64,000 nt of DNA from Phytoseiulus persimilis (Eukaryota; Arthropoda; Arachnida; Mesostigmata; Phytoseiidae). The position numbers were made by a program, and so were the translations under genes. The notes beneath the pieces are model-generated. The model had not been told where the DNA came from and did no database searches. It worked only from the letters and a program-made list of their open reading frames with translations. Shown piece by piece: positions 43,147-54,424 of the stretch (its first letter is position 1; each line of letters opens with the position of its first letter). Location of the stretch: NCBI GenBank assembly GCA_037576195.1, contig CM075103.1:38763250-38827249 (forward strand). The letters run 5' to 3'.

Positions 43147-46100
43147 GAGATAGACCCATATGAGTGAGAACCTTTTTAAGTGTCTGATTAAACAGAAACG
43201 GTGATTGTTTCAAACCGTAGAGCGCTTTCTTGAGAAGAAGGGTTTTGAATCCTGCATATTTATAGCCTTTTGGCATCTCCATATAGATGGACTCTTCAAG
43301 CGGAGCGTATAGGAATGCGCTCGCTATGTCGCACTGATGGCATAGGAGCTTCTCTTCAGCTGCAATACTGAGCATTAGTTTGAGTGACTCGGCTCTGGCT
43401 ACCGGTGCGAACAAGTTGTCAACCGAGTAGTCCAAATTCGGAACCTGACTGAATCCTCTAATCACCAGTCGTGCCTTGTACCGTTTTGTTTTAGTTTGCG
43501 GATCAGTCTTTACGCGAAAAATCCACCTGGATGTTATAGCTTTCCTTCCCGCTGGAAGCACTGTTGGTTTCCATACCTCAAGTTCTTCCATTTTTCGTAG
43601 TTCCTGAGCGATTGCTATTTTCCAGTGTTCTCGGTCATTACATGTGATTGCTTCTTCATAAGTCACGGGTTCATTGTGTTCGTTTGGAGTATTAGCGTTT
43701 CTCCTTTGATGACTGTCTTTATTTTGAACAGATGAATAATAGGCTTGAGCAAGACTCTGTGAGTCAGAATGGGAGGCCCCATGTTCACTTTCAACCAATG
43801 TGGCGCAGGCACCAACCCCGAATTCCGCAGACTCAAGATGGGTTCGATCTCTTGAGCGATCACAAGTCACTGCTGCCCCTGTCGCTCCTCCCGAGCATTC
43901 GCGAGAGGCGTCGGTCGAGAGGCTCCCGTCGGTCTGCTTCAACATAAGAAGCTGAGACTCTGCCTCTTCTGCCCCATGCTCCAAGCCGGTGGCCTGAGTC
44001 TCCTGATGGTTAATCTCACTTCGTGGCTTAGTCTGTTTCCTTTTAGTGAAGCGTATTCCCTTCCTCTTTCTGCGCTTCTTTGGTCGATCTGCGCGTTTTA
44101 CTTGAGAATCTTCCGTAGTTATCTGAGGTTCTCGAGGCCCAAGTGACAGCGGCTGGCTGATTGGTGGGTCGAAAGAAGAAGTGTTCTCAACTTCAAGAGG
44201 TGCCTCATTTCTTTCTGGTAGACTTGTTTCTTTGGGTGGATGTTTCAAGAAAACGACGTCTTTTGTCTTTACCACCTCACGTGTTCTAGGTAAAAATACA
44301 CGATAGCCTGAGCCATAGTCAGTGTTTCCAGTCATGAATCCTCTCTCGCCTCGCTTGTCTATCTTGTTTTTATGATAGATGAAGACTGAGCAATCAGCTC
44401 CAAACCTATGAAGTTTTCCGAAGAACGGTTTTCTACCGTGAATAATTTCAAAGGCGGATTTGTCAAGATCCCTGTTGATCAAGACCAGATTCAGCATATC
44501 CGCTGAATAATTCAGAGCTTCCGCCCAAAGGAATCGGGGTAGCTTTGTGCTCAACAGAAGTGCTCTAGTATAGTTCAGTAACGTTCTGTGGGATCTTTCC
44601 GCAATCCCATTTTGTTGAGCCGTGTATATGTTCGAGAAGGTCTGCACTATCCCCTTTCTGTCGAAAATCTCTTTGAGACTCCGGTTCATGAATTCTGTCC
44701 CCTGATCAGACATGAATCGCTTTATCTTCTTTCCAGTTTGAGTCTCAAACCACGCGATGTAGTGGGAAATACAATCCACTGTCGCGGCTTTCGTTTTTAG
44801 CATGTATATCTTGCGATATCGACTGAATTCCTCAGTGAGCACAAGAAAATATCGTGCCCCACCGAGAGACTCCACCGAGGTCGAACACAAATCTCCAGAG
44901 ATGGTTCCCAACTCGGTCGCTCTGCCCACGTCTGGACGGCTATGATACGAACTTCGTATTTGTTTGGCCTGAACACATTCTAGGCATTGTTCAAAATCAT
45001 CCTTGTAGAGGATGCCCTCGAGGTTGAGCAGTCTCTTCAGTGCTGCCTTGTTGATATGAGCGAAGAGCTCATGCACCGCTCTCAAGCTCACTGGTTGATG
45101 CGTAGTCCAGTTTCCCGGATCCAGGGGTTGATCAGACCCCGACGCTGCTCGAGAGACAACCGTCACCGTTTCCGGTCGGGACTCGATCGAGTTGTCAACC
45201 GCTGTTACCTCGTCATTTTCTTCCTCATTATTCTCTGTGATTCCAGAGATTTCATCAATCTCTCTTGGTGTTGCTGGATCGATTTCTTCGACGTCATCCA
45301 GCATATCATAGTCGTCTGAGTCATCTGAACGTTCTTCCACTGCTAGCACTTGACCGGTATTTCGTTGCTTACATCTGCTAGCTTTGAGCTTGTACAAACC
45401 ATTCGCTTCAGGTGCGCGAATTCTATTATCTCCTTTGCAGAGTATCATTTCCTTTTTACTTGCGCATATCTTGTAGCCATTTTCAATCAGCTTGCTCACA
45501 CTCAAGAGATTCTTTCTCATCCGGGGCACGTACAGTACGTTTTCAAGTATCAGTGTGACTTGCTGGTTGTCTTCTCCGACAGTTAAGGGAACGGTACCAT
45601 GGCCCTGAACCCGCAGTTTGTGGCAGCTTCCAACCTTAACTTTCCGGATGTCGGAGTGCCTGTCCAATTCACTGAACCAATGACTGTTATTCATTACGTG
45701 GTGGGTCGACCCGCTATCAATTAAAAGATAGCCAGATTCGGATGGATTGTTACTGCTGTAACCTCTTGCTTCGAAGACTTCTGGGAGACTTGACTTCGAG
45801 CGCCTTCCGGTTTCGACCGGTCTACGCGAGTCAGTCACTTCCACCATTGTGAGAGCTTCTGCTACATTGAACTGAGGTCTTCTGCCTCCAAAGTTCCTTC
45901 TGGGATCCCTTCCTCTAGTACCTCCAGGCGGGCCTCTTGGACCATTGCTGTCGGAGCTGCGACAGTCCTTCATCAGGTGACCGGGCTTATTACACTTGTA
46001 GCATGTCAGCATGGACCTTGGGTTTCCTCTATGCGGCTGCCGCTGGAACCGGTTTCCTCTGTGAAACCGACCGCGACCTCTGCCACGATAGGGTCTGCCG

Positions 46101-46237
46101 CTCATTCTCATTTGTGAGAAAAAAGCCGTTGCGGTGTCCACCTTGTCAATTGAACCTCGTCTATATGATTCAGCGATAATAATCTCACACAGATTGTCAA
46201 ATTGCTTCTCAGTATCAGATTTAGTTGCCCAAGACAT
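43147..46237 (-). pseudogene. pol: Copia B gag-pol, central part (CCHC to RT)
   Basis: Continues the gag frame after the TAA at 46276-46274. In order: knuckle CYKCNKPGHLMKDC, protease LLIDSGSTHHVM, pre-integrase, integrase (MSDQGTEFMN and QQNGIAERSHRT), a long charged linker, RT (SRWIFRVKTDPQTKTKRYKA, CDIASAFLYAPL, KKALYGLKQSPFLFN). It breaks off at the insertion of A within the RT palm; the catalytic YVDD is at 35107 on the other side. In a genomic translation the last codons are A LTR sequence and do not belong to B. Confidence 0.93.
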
Positions 46238-46273
46238 TTTGAATGGTTCCCAAGTATTCGGTAGGGCTTCCAG

Positions 46274-46837
46274 TTAACGAGAGCAGAGGACCTCGTTTGG
46301 ATAATTCATTTTGATGTCAGTCAGCTTTTGCACAATCTTTATGAACGCCGTGACATTTTCTTCGACGGACAGATTTCCTGAGAATCTGAAGTTTGTGAAT
46401 CGAGAAGAGACAGCCTGCTTCTGAGCACCTGTCATTTTCATGAATTTGTTGTTGATGCGATCCCACATGGTTTTTGCCTTAATTGTCTGAGTCTCATTGT
46501 GAAAGAGGGTGGACGCTAAAGAACTGTTGATGCATCCAAACAAGGTCATCCTGGCTCTCTGATTCCAGATCTCAAATTCTGCATTCGACTTCTTCTCGGC
46601 ATCATCTAGTATTTCTTTTTCGATTTTCGTCAATTTGCCTTCAATTATCTTCCAGATCATTGGTTCGTCACTGAGGTAGACAATCACAATGGAGTGCCAT
46701 ACTGGATAGTTTGAGCCATTTTCTGCAAGTGTGACCGGACAGTTGGGAATCTTGGATTTATCCCCATCCGTTTTGCTTTTGTCTGAATTAGACTCGCCTG
46801 CATTCTCTCTGCCGGTATCACCGTTACTTGTGGACAT
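46274..46837 (-). pseudogene. gag: Copia B gag, 5' part, ended by a nonsense codon
   Basis: 187 codons from ATG 46837, with a Ser/Asp/Lys-rich start and the UBN2-type capsid region (WHSIVIVYLSDEPMIWKIIE...). It ends at TAA where element A has a Leu codon (CSKLLEALP in A; CSR-stop-LEALP here). The frame then continues unchanged into pol, so TAA arose by a point mutation. Whether readthrough ever occurred cannot be told. Confidence 0.88.
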
Positions 46838-46875
46838 GGCTCAGAGCTTGTATCTATGACAGTTTTGAGATTTCA

Positions 46876-46931
46876 ACTTACTCGTTGGTTTTTGTGTCGC
46901 TTAGTGGTAGTAGAGCTTCGTGCTGATAACG
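46876..46931 (-). promoter_or_regulatory. Copia B leader: primer-site motif and splice donor
   Basis: Directly after the 5' LTR the minus strand reads CGTTATCAGCACGA (46931-46918), identical to element A. Thirty-five bases on is CGA|GTAAGT (donor 46881-46876), in the same place as in A, before the gag ATG. A matching acceptor (TTGACAG) lies a few bases upstream of the env-like ATG. Confidence 0.6.
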
Positions 46932-47164
46932 TGTTGGGAGTTCACAGATTCGTTCCACCAAGTAAATACAACGGATACCGTATCGGTTACTGTCTCGGTG
47001 TTTATTCTGTCCGAATGGTTGCCTTATATAATCCTGATGTACTGAAGTGGCAAGGGTGAAGTCGGTCGACTTCACCCGTACCTACGCATGTCGTGAGGCC
47101 TCTGATGTGGCCTCATCCAAACCTGAACAGGGACGCGTGCTGAGGGAATCCTAATTTCTCAACA
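46932..47164 (-). repeat. Copia B 5' LTR
   Basis: 233 bp, same features as the 3' LTR, with the 24-bp palindromic element at 47054-47077. Followed on the plus strand by the target duplication GATTC. Confidence 0.95.
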
Positions 47165-47765
47165 GATTCCGAGGCCAATCTGACCATTACTGTCCAACTC
47201 TGGGGGGGTGATTCCGAGGCCAATCTGAGCATTACTGTCCAACTCTGGAAGGGTGATTCCGAGGCCAATCTGAGCATTACTTTCGAAGTCTGGAGGGGTG
47301 ATTCCGAGACCAATCTGAGCATTACTTTCGGAGTCTGGAGGGGTGATTCCGAGACCAATCTGAGCATTACTTTCCAACTCTGGAAGGGTGATTCCGAGGC
47401 CAATCTGACCATTACTTTCGAAGTCTGGAGGGGTGATTCCGAGGCCAATCTGACCATCACTGTCCAACTCTGGGGGGGTGATTCCGAGGCCAATCTGAGC
47501 ATTACTTTCCAACTCTGGAAGGGTGATTCCGAGGCCAATCTGAGCATTACTTTCGAAGTCTGGAGGGGTGATTCCGAGACCAATCTGACCATTACTTTCC
47601 AACCCTGGAGGGCTGATTCCGAGACCAATCTGAGCATTACTTTCGAAGTCTGGAGGGGTGATTCCGAGACCAATCTGACCATTACTGTCCAACTCTGGAG
47701 GGGTGATTCCGAGACCAATCTGAGCATTACTTTCGAAGTCTGGAGGGGTGATTCCGAGATCAATC
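47165..47765. repeat. 45-bp minisatellite, segment 2c
   Basis: About thirteen units continuing segment 2b after the B insertion. The last unit decays at CAATCTAACTCTACGG into the sequence flanking the BEL/Pao remnant. Confidence 0.92.
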
Positions 47766-47885
47766 TAACTCTACGGATTTTTATTACTTTTGAAATTCGT
47801 TCCATGTCTTGTCTCTTCCTACGAAGTTATAGCATAGCACTGTCGCGATAGAGAGCCCGAAGTAACGAATGAGATCCTGTCACTG

Positions 47886-48251
47886 ATGCCGTCGAATCTG
47901 TTCCATGGAGAACAAACGAGACCGGCGCTGCCGGAGTACGGGGGAGCTCTAGAATCCGCGGAATTGATGAATCCAACAATCTTGACCGCAAGATGGGTGC
48001 GTCAGAACGACATCATGTCGGCGTTTTGGAAACGGTACAGGCGGGAGTGTTTGATGCAACTACGATCGAACTTGGCGACAAGCCCAATCAAGAGTAGATC
48101 GCTGGAAGTGGGGATGGCCCGGGTGCAATCTTTTTATAGCGGGCAGAGATCCGATGGTCGGAAGAGAACATGCATCGTAAAACTCACGAATGGGAAGACT
48201 CTGAGAAAGCCTATTCAACTGCTGTACAAGCTAGAAATATCTGAGTACTGA
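47886..48251 (+). pseudogene. BEL/Pao integrase C-terminal fragment (DUF5641-like)
   Basis: 121 codons. LTARWVRQNDIMSAFWKRYRRE matches the helical start and W-rrW-reYL motif of the domain at the end of BEL/Pao integrases, and VKLTNGKTLRKPIQLLYKLE matches its final beta-strands (R-x-v-x-vrt-nG-xxxRPiqrLyplE). The middle, with the usual v.d...p...W.lgrI, appears shortened. Only the 3' end of the pol gene is present; everything upstream is minisatellite. The product cannot be functional by itself. Confidence 0.65.
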
Positions 48252-48283
48252 GAATCGTAGTCCGGAGGGGCTGTCTCATGCTC

Positions 48284-48550
48284 TCAGTAGGAGGCTGGGT
48301 AGCCGATTGGGGCGGTTCGTGGCAGCCACACGTGGGTCAGAACGTTTCTGATTCGCGGAGTTTTCCAAAAATTGGAGAGCACTCCAAACATGAGAGCCCC
48401 GCATAAGCAGCCGATCCGATTTCCAACTCCGGTGCAATAGAATGTGGCATTCCTCGAGAGCATGTTCTTCTTCTCTGACGGCGCGAAAACCTGACACTCG
48501 TCGGAAGTGTAGGGAAAGAAGTAAAATGTTACCGAGATCGACAGAATCAA
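48284..48550 (-). CDS. Antisense ORF with hydrophobic anchor, downstream of Pao pol
   Basis: An open frame of at least 88 codons, open further upstream to ~48595, with no ATG at its 5' end. The hydrophobic stretch (ALPNILILSISVTFYFFPY) is followed by a small Cys-containing region with one N-glycosylation sequon (RNATFYC) and a second apolar stretch. A TAGCAG acceptor-like site near 48576 would make it a second exon. It lies between the Pao pol end and a candidate polypurine tract, oriented opposite to pol, the same place and orientation as the antisense genes of Copia A and B. Coding status is unproven. Confidence 0.3.
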   Translation of the reverse strand: MILSISVTFYFFPYTSDECQVFAPSEKKNMLSRNATFYCTGVGNRIGCLCGALMFGVLSNFWKTPRIRNVLTHVWLPRTAPIGYPASY

Positions 48551-48648
48551 GATGTTAGGTAAAGCTATGAGAACGTCAAGACTGCTACGACAAAATGATT
48601 ATCACGTGCATTAAAGTGTATCCAGAACCGCCAGCGATTCGGCGGGAG

Positions 48649-49107
48649 TGTTAACAACTGTGCCAATGCAACCAGTCGAATTGGAAATTCCGTTGGTCGT
48701 CAGGCCGGGCAGAGTTCAGACAGAGCCCGCCAGAGGGCGGCTGCTGCCGATTCCAAGTTTAGGCAGAGCTGCGGCGTCTAGGACAGACTTCCAAAGCTAG
48801 GTAGCGGTGCTTCAAATGTCTTCGAGTTCCATTCGGAATACGAATCAAGCGAACGAGATCAATGAAGGAAGGGACCGGAGCGAAGCCTCGAACCGGAAGC
48901 TGATGCCATGAAGTCGTCTGCATGGCGGCACGAGGAGTAAACAGTACATGTATTCAGTTGCAACTCGGCTCTCAATCCGGATGGACGAGAGTCGCAAGTG
49001 TTAGGCGTGCAAAGTTCTGAAAAATCAGTTTCGGCGTTCTGGGGCGGCTGCGGCCCGTATGCCAACATTTCGTGCTTTACTTAATTCCCTGGGCTGGATT
49101 TTTGACA
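48649..49107 (+). repeat. Candidate BEL/Pao 3' LTR
   Basis: Begins TGTTAACAACTG right after a purine tract (GGCGGGAG) and could end at TTTTTGACA, where minisatellite 3 starts. There is no second copy in the window to confirm the ends and no clear TATA or AATAAA. The rest of 48552-48648 shows nothing further. Confidence 0.35.
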
Positions 49108-49129
49108 GGAATCATCCCCCCAGTTTCGG

Positions 49130-52100
49130 AAAATCATGGTCAGATTGATCTCGGAATCACCCCTCCAGACTTAGAAAGTAATGGTCAGATTGGCCTCGGA
49201 ATCACTCCTCCATAGTTGGACAGTAATGGTCAGATTGGTCTCGGAATCACCCCTCCAGACTTCGAAAGTAATGGTCAGATTGGCCTCGGAATCACTCCTC
49301 CAGAGTTGGACAGTAATGGTCAGATTGATCTCGGAATCACCCCTCCAGACTTAGAAAGTAATGGTCAGATTGGCCTCGGAATCACTCCTCCATAGTTGGA
49401 CAGTAATGGTCAGATTGGTCTCGGAATCACCCCTCCAGACTTCGAAAGTAATGGTCAGATTGGCCTCGGAATCACTCCTCCAGAGTTGGACAGTAATGGT
49501 CAGATTGATCTCGGAATCACCCCTCCAGACTTCGAAAGTAATGCTCAGATTGGCCTCGGAATCACTCCTCCAGAGTTGGACAGTAATGGTCAGATTGGTC
49601 TCGGAATCACCCCTCCAGACTTCGAAAGTAATGGTCAGATTGGCCTCGGAATCACTCCTCCAGAGTTGGAAAGTAATGGTCAGATTGGCCTCGGAATCAC
49701 CCCTCCAGACTTCGAAAGTAATGGTCAGATTGGCCTCGGAATCACTCCTCCAGAGTTGGACAGTAATGGTCAGATTGGTCTCGGAATCACCCCTCCAGAC
49801 TTCGAAAGTAATGGTCAGATTGGCCTCGGAATCACTCCTCCAGACTTCGAAAGTAATGGTCAGATTGGCCTCGGAATCACCCCTCCAGACTTCGAAAGTA
49901 ATGCTCAGATTGGCCTCGGAATCACTCCTCCAGAGTGGGACAGTAATGGTCAGATTGGTCTCGGAATCACCCCTCCAGACTTCGAAAGTAATTGTCAGAT
50001 TGGCCTCGGAATCACCCCTCCAGACTTCGAAAGTAATGGTCAGATTGGCCTCGGAATCACTCCTCCAGAGTTGGACAGTAATGGTCAGATTGATCTCGGA
50101 ATCACCCCTCCAGACTTCGGAAGTAATGCTCAGATTGGCCTCGGAATCACCCCTCCAGACTTCGAAAGTAATGGTCAGATTGGCCTCGGAATCACCCCTC
50201 CAGACTTCGAAAGTAATGGTCAGATTGGCCTCGGAATCACTCCTCCAGAGTTGGACAGTAATGGTCAGATTGATCTCGGAATCACCCCTCCAGACTTCGA
50301 AAGTAATGGTCAGATTGGCCTCGGAATCACTCCTCCAGAGTTGGACAGTAATGGTCAGATTGGTCTCGGAATCACCCCTCCAGACTTCGAAAGTAATGGT
50401 CAGATTGGCCTCGGAATCACTCCTCCAGAGTTGGACAGTAATGGTCAGATTGATCTCGGAATCACCCCTCCAGACTTCGAAAGTAATGCTCAGATTGGCC
50501 TCGGAATCACTCCTCCAGAGTTGGACAGTAATGGTCAGATTGATCTCGGAATCACCCCTCCAGACTTCGAAAGTAATGCTCAGATTGGCCTCGGAATCAC
50601 TCCTCCAGAGTTGGACAGTAATGGTCAGATTGGTCTCGAAATCACCCCTCCAGACTTCGAAAGTAATGGTCAGATTGGCCTCGGAATCACTCCTCCAGAG
50701 TTGGACAGTAATGGTCAGATTGGTCTCGGAATCACCCCTCCAGACTTCGAAAGTAATGCTCAGATTGGCCTCGGAATCACCCCTCAAGAGTTGGAAAGTA
50801 ATGGTCAGATTGGTCTCGGAATCACTCCTCCAGACTTCGAAAGTAATGGTCAGATTGGCCTCGGAATCACCCCTCCAGAGTTGGAAAGTAATGGTCAGAT
50901 TGGTCTCGGAATCACCCCTCCAGACTTCGAAAGTAATGCTCAGATTGGCCTCGGAATCACTCCTCCAGAGTTGGACAGTAATGGTCAGATTGGTCTCGGA
51001 ATCACCCCTCCAGACTTCGAAAGTAATGGTCAGATTGGCCTCGGAATCACTCCTCCAGACTTCGAAAGTAATGGTCAGATTGGCCTCGGAATCACCCCTC
51101 CAGACTTCGAAAGTAATGCTCAGATTGGCCTCGGAATCACTCCTCCAGAGTGGGACAGTAATGGTCAGATTGGTCTCGGAATCACCCCTCCAGACTTCGA
51201 AAGTAATTGTCAGATTGGCCTCGGAATCACCCCTCCAGACTTCGAAAGTAATGGTCAGATTGGCCTCGGAATCACTCCTCCAGAGTTGGACAGTAATGGT
51301 CAGATTGATCTCGGAATCACCCCTCCAGACTTCGGAAGTAATGCTCAGATTGGCCTCGGAATCACCCCTCCAGACTTCGAAAGTAATGGTCAGATTGGCC
51401 TCGGAATCACCCCTCCAGACTTCGAAAGTAATGGTCAGATTGGCCTCGGAATCACTCCTCCAGAGTTGGACAGTAATGGTCAGATTGATCTCGGAATCAC
51501 CCCTCCAGACTTCGAAAGTAATGGTCAGATTGGCCTCGGAATCACTCCTCCAGAGTTGGACAGTAATGGTCAGATTGGTCTCGGAATCACCCCTCCAGAC
51601 TTCGAAAGTAATGGTCAGATTGGCCTCGGAATCACTCCTCCAGAGTTGGACAGTAATGGTCAGATTGATCTCGGAATCACCCCTCCAGACTTCGAAAGTA
51701 ATGCTCAGATTGGCCTCGGAATCACTCCTCCAGAGTTGGACAGTAATGGTCAGATTGATCTCGGAATCACCCCTCCAGACTTCGAAAGTAATGCTCAGAT
51801 TGGCCTCGGAATCACTCCTCCAGAGTTGGACAGTAATGGTCAGATTGGTCTCGAAATCACCCCTCCAGACTTCGAAAGTAATGGTCAGATTGGCCTCGGA
51901 ATCACTCCTCCAGAGTTGGACAGTAATGGTCAGATTGGTCTCGGAATCACCCCTCCAGACTTCGAAAGTAATGCTCAGATTGGCCTCGGAATCACCCCTC
52001 AAGAGTTGGAAAGTAATGGTCAGATTGGTCTCGGAATCACTCCTCCAGACTTCGAAAGTAATGGTCAGATTGGCCTCGGAATCACCCCTCCAGAGTTGGA

Positions 52101-52186
52101 AAGTAATGGTCAGATTGGTCTCGGAATCACCCCTCCAGACTTCGAAAGTAATGCTCAGATTGGTCTCGGAATCACTCCTCCAGACC
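49130..52186. repeat. 45-bp minisatellite array 3
   Basis: About 67 units alternating between two subtypes, one with CAGACTTCGAAAGTAATGGT and one with CAGAGTTGGACAGTAATGGT. A private variant (AGTAATTGTCAG) occurs at 49981 and 51196, 1215 bp apart (27 units), and the surrounding blocks match, so the array was enlarged by duplicating a 27-unit segment. Frames of more than 940 codons run through it on both strands and are not genes. It ends at CTCCAGACCGG, where truncated Ty3 sequence begins. Confidence 0.97.
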
Positions 52187-53356
52187 GGCACAACAGCCTC
52201 GACTTTTTGACGTTGATTTTAAGTGAAGCGTTCTCCAATGCTTGCAATACCTTTTTCAAATGGGTCTGATGCTCTGGCTCGCTCTTTGAAAACACGATGA
52301 TATCATCCACATAAGCTCTGGCATAAGCCCGATATGGACCTATTACTGAATCCATCATCTTTTGGAAATACTTCGGTGCGTTCTTCCAGCCGAACGGATT
52401 CACATTATATTCATACGTTCCGAATGGAGTCACGAACGCCGAGAAACACCTCGTCTCCTCGGTGAGTGGTTGCTGCCAATACCCTTTCAACAAATCTATC
52501 GTCGAAAAAATTCTACAGCTACCAGTTTCGGCGATGATGTCATCAATTCGTGGGAGCGGCCAACTTAGTAGATCCGTTTTCTCGTTGACTCGTCGATAAT
52601 CAGTGACAAATCGCCAAGAGCCGTCCGCTTTGGGAACCATCGTACACGGACTGCCGGAACACGATGAAGACTCTCGGACTATTCCGTGCTTGATCATCTC
52701 CGCTAACTCCTTCTCCATGCACTCCAGTTTTGCCCGCGACAACGAGTACGGCTTCCTACATATCGGCGTCACATCGTTCAATAAAACGGCACAGAGAAAT
52801 TTTTCACCGGCTCCGGATACGGGGAGTCAGAAACCACTCCGGGGAAGAATTTTCTCACATCCTCCATGTTTCTGATCTCGAATGTGCTCAAATGTTGCTT
52901 CAAGCAGGCGGTCGCCTCCACCGGAAACCTGTCAACACAATTTTCTCCGAACGAAAAGGTGTCGTCGTAGTGCAGATTCAACTTGAACTCCTTCATAGAC
53001 TTCCTTGAAATCAGTATGTCATACTTCAACTCACCGATGACCAAAAAACGTATGGTCCTGGCCTCATTGCCGATACGGATGAGCATCTCGCACCATTCGG
53101 AGTAAGATCGAACACTTCCACAATAGTCTTGCACATCGACACTGCGACCTTTCGTGACGTGAAACCCTTTTACCACTTTCCGATTGACTATCGACAAGGT
53201 GGCACCAGAGTCCAGAACCGCTCGCACCGAACGCTTCCCGTCTGTGGAGACTGCGATCGTAGGGAGAATACCGCCACTTGAGAGAACAATTTCGTTTGAC
53301 GACTTCGGGGTCGAAACCGCACCCCCATTTAATAGTTTGAATGGTCCCCTTCGCAT
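52187..53356 (-). pseudogene. pol: Ty3 pol, truncated and frameshifted (C1)
   Basis: Starts at ATG 53356. Protease VLDSGATLSIV is intact. One A is missing near 52790 compared with C2, which breaks the frame at the start of RT; the second frame (52781-52187) carries FVTDYRRVNEKT, TIDLLKGYWQQ and YVDDIIVFS. The protein is cut at the minisatellite shortly after YVDD, so RNase H and integrase are absent. Confidence 0.93.
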
Positions 53357-54315
53357 TCACCATCGTCGTTGATTGTATCAACAGCATAGACTCTCGACGT
53401 GCGGCGATCGTTGGACGTCTTCGACGCCGAAGTAGATGGCCTTTCCTCTGCAGTCTTCATCCTCGGCTTCACCGAAACCATGTCGATTGTCGAAATAATA
53501 TCACATATTGATTCTGGTCTCAAGATCTTGAACTGCTGCCGCAGATAAAATGGCAGCCCGAGTAGAACAGCTTGCATCAACGACCGGCCGGTCATGTCAG
53601 GATCAGCCCGCAGAAGCAAACGCTGCTTCTCGAAAATATATTCCGTCAAACTCATTTGGTCTTCCTTGAAGAAGTATCTTGTTGCAAGCTCTGCATCCCT
53701 CAGACCATCGACACGGAACGCCGAGAGAAAACTCTCCCTCCACTGGGACCAATCTGTTTTCGAGCCGACGGCCGCCAGCGCCGAATTGTACCATACCAAG
53801 GCGACTCCCGTTACATACTCTCTCAAAATCAACACCATGTCGAATGAATCGCGACCGCAAACAAAGTGTTCGAACTGAACGAGCCATGATTCTGGGGTCA
53901 ACTTATCGGAAGTCCCGCGGAACACCGGGGGTTTAGCTTTCACCCGATCGCTCGAGCCCGCAACAATTTCCTTGACAAGGAGCTTCGCGAACTGCTGTAC
54001 AACCTCCGGAATAACTTCTCCCTTCTCCGCAAGAACTTCTCTGTTCGACCTCCCGATCGAGACCACCGCGGGTTGGATACTCAACGCCCTCTTCACCTCC
54101 CCAGACGGGACATTTATCCGGAACTCTCCCATGGCAACGATCTCTTCCGGGGTCTTGCTTGGAAGCTTCTCTTTCACAAACATCGTGAATTCGGCCCCAG
54201 CTGCAGCGTCTATCGCAACCCAGTCGACATCTCCATCTTTCTTCACTGCCGTCACAGAAAAATCTTGAGGCTCCACAGACTCGTCGTTACGGACTCGGAT
54301 AGTAATCCAAACCAT
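53329..54315 (-). CDS. gag: Ty3 gag (C1)
   Basis: 328 codons, intact, starting a few bases after the primer site. One residue differs from C2 noticeably near the N-terminus (TIRV versus TVRV). Contains a Ty3-type capsid with FEHFVCGRDSFDMVLILREYV and MSLTEYIFEKQRLLLRADP. No CCHC knuckle is present at the C-terminus. The last ~28 bases overlap pol in the -1 frame. Confidence 0.9.
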   Translation of the reverse strand: MVWITIRVRNDESVEPQDFSVTAVKKDGDVDWVAIDAAAGAEFTMFVKEKLPSKTPEEIVAMGEFRINVPSGEVKRALSIQPAVVSIGRSNREVLAEKGEVIPEVVQQFAKLLVKEIVAGSSDRVKAKPPVFRGTSDKLTPESWLVQFEHFVCGRDSFDMVLILREYVTGVALVWYNSALAAVGSKTDWSQWRESFLSAFRVDGLRDAELATRYFFKEDQMSLTEYIFEKQRLLLRADPDMTGRSLMQAVLLGLPFYLRQQFKILRPESICDIISTIDMVSVKPRMKTAEERPSTSASKTSNDRRTSRVYAVDTINDDGECEGDHSNY

Positions 54316-54338
54316 TTTCCTTCAGCTTCGACTGCGCC

Positions 54339-54424
54339 AGTAAAGACACTTAGGATGTCGGACAGTACACCTCGTTATCTCTAAGTGTTTTATTCACTGT
54401 GGTCCCTCAGCTTATATACCCACT
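54339..54424 (-). repeat. Ty3 5' LTR (C1)
   Basis: 86 bp, identical in layout to the LTRs of C2: begins AGTGGGTATATAAGC and ends TTTACT in element orientation. The satellite starts directly after with ATGTA. Confidence 0.93.

Larger units (their letters stand above)
30939..47164 (-). mobile_element. Copia element B with env-like and antisense genes (host of nested element A)
   Basis: Minus-strand LTR retrotransposon: 5' LTR 46932-47164, 3' LTR 30939-31171 (233 bp, TG...CA, one mismatch seen), flanked by the 5-bp duplication GATTC (30934-30938 and 47165-47169). Its own length without the nested element is about 8.3 kb. Order in the minus direction: leader with a primer-site motif and splice donor, gag-pol (broken by a TAA in gag and by insertion of A), env-like ORF, then oppositely oriented (plus-strand) spliced gene(s), polypurine tract, 3' LTR. 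Removing A and one copy of its duplication leaves the pol frame continuous. Confidence 0.95.
52187..54424 (-). mobile_element. Ty3/mdg-type element, truncated copy C1
   Basis: Covers the 5' LTR (54339-54424), gag, protease and the first half of RT, then stops within pol at the minisatellite. Every base is offset by 9066 from copy C2, with only a few substitutions and one deletion. The break point CAGACCGG contains the CAGAC found in the minisatellite unit, so the junction could have formed at microhomology. Confidence 0.95.

Noticed and set aside
43049-43151. Last codons of the long minus-strand pol frame of element B
   Set aside because: They are LTR sequence of the nested element A read in the B frame.
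49351-52269. Three frames of ~950 codons on both strands
   Set aside because: Same cause as above in minisatellite array 3.
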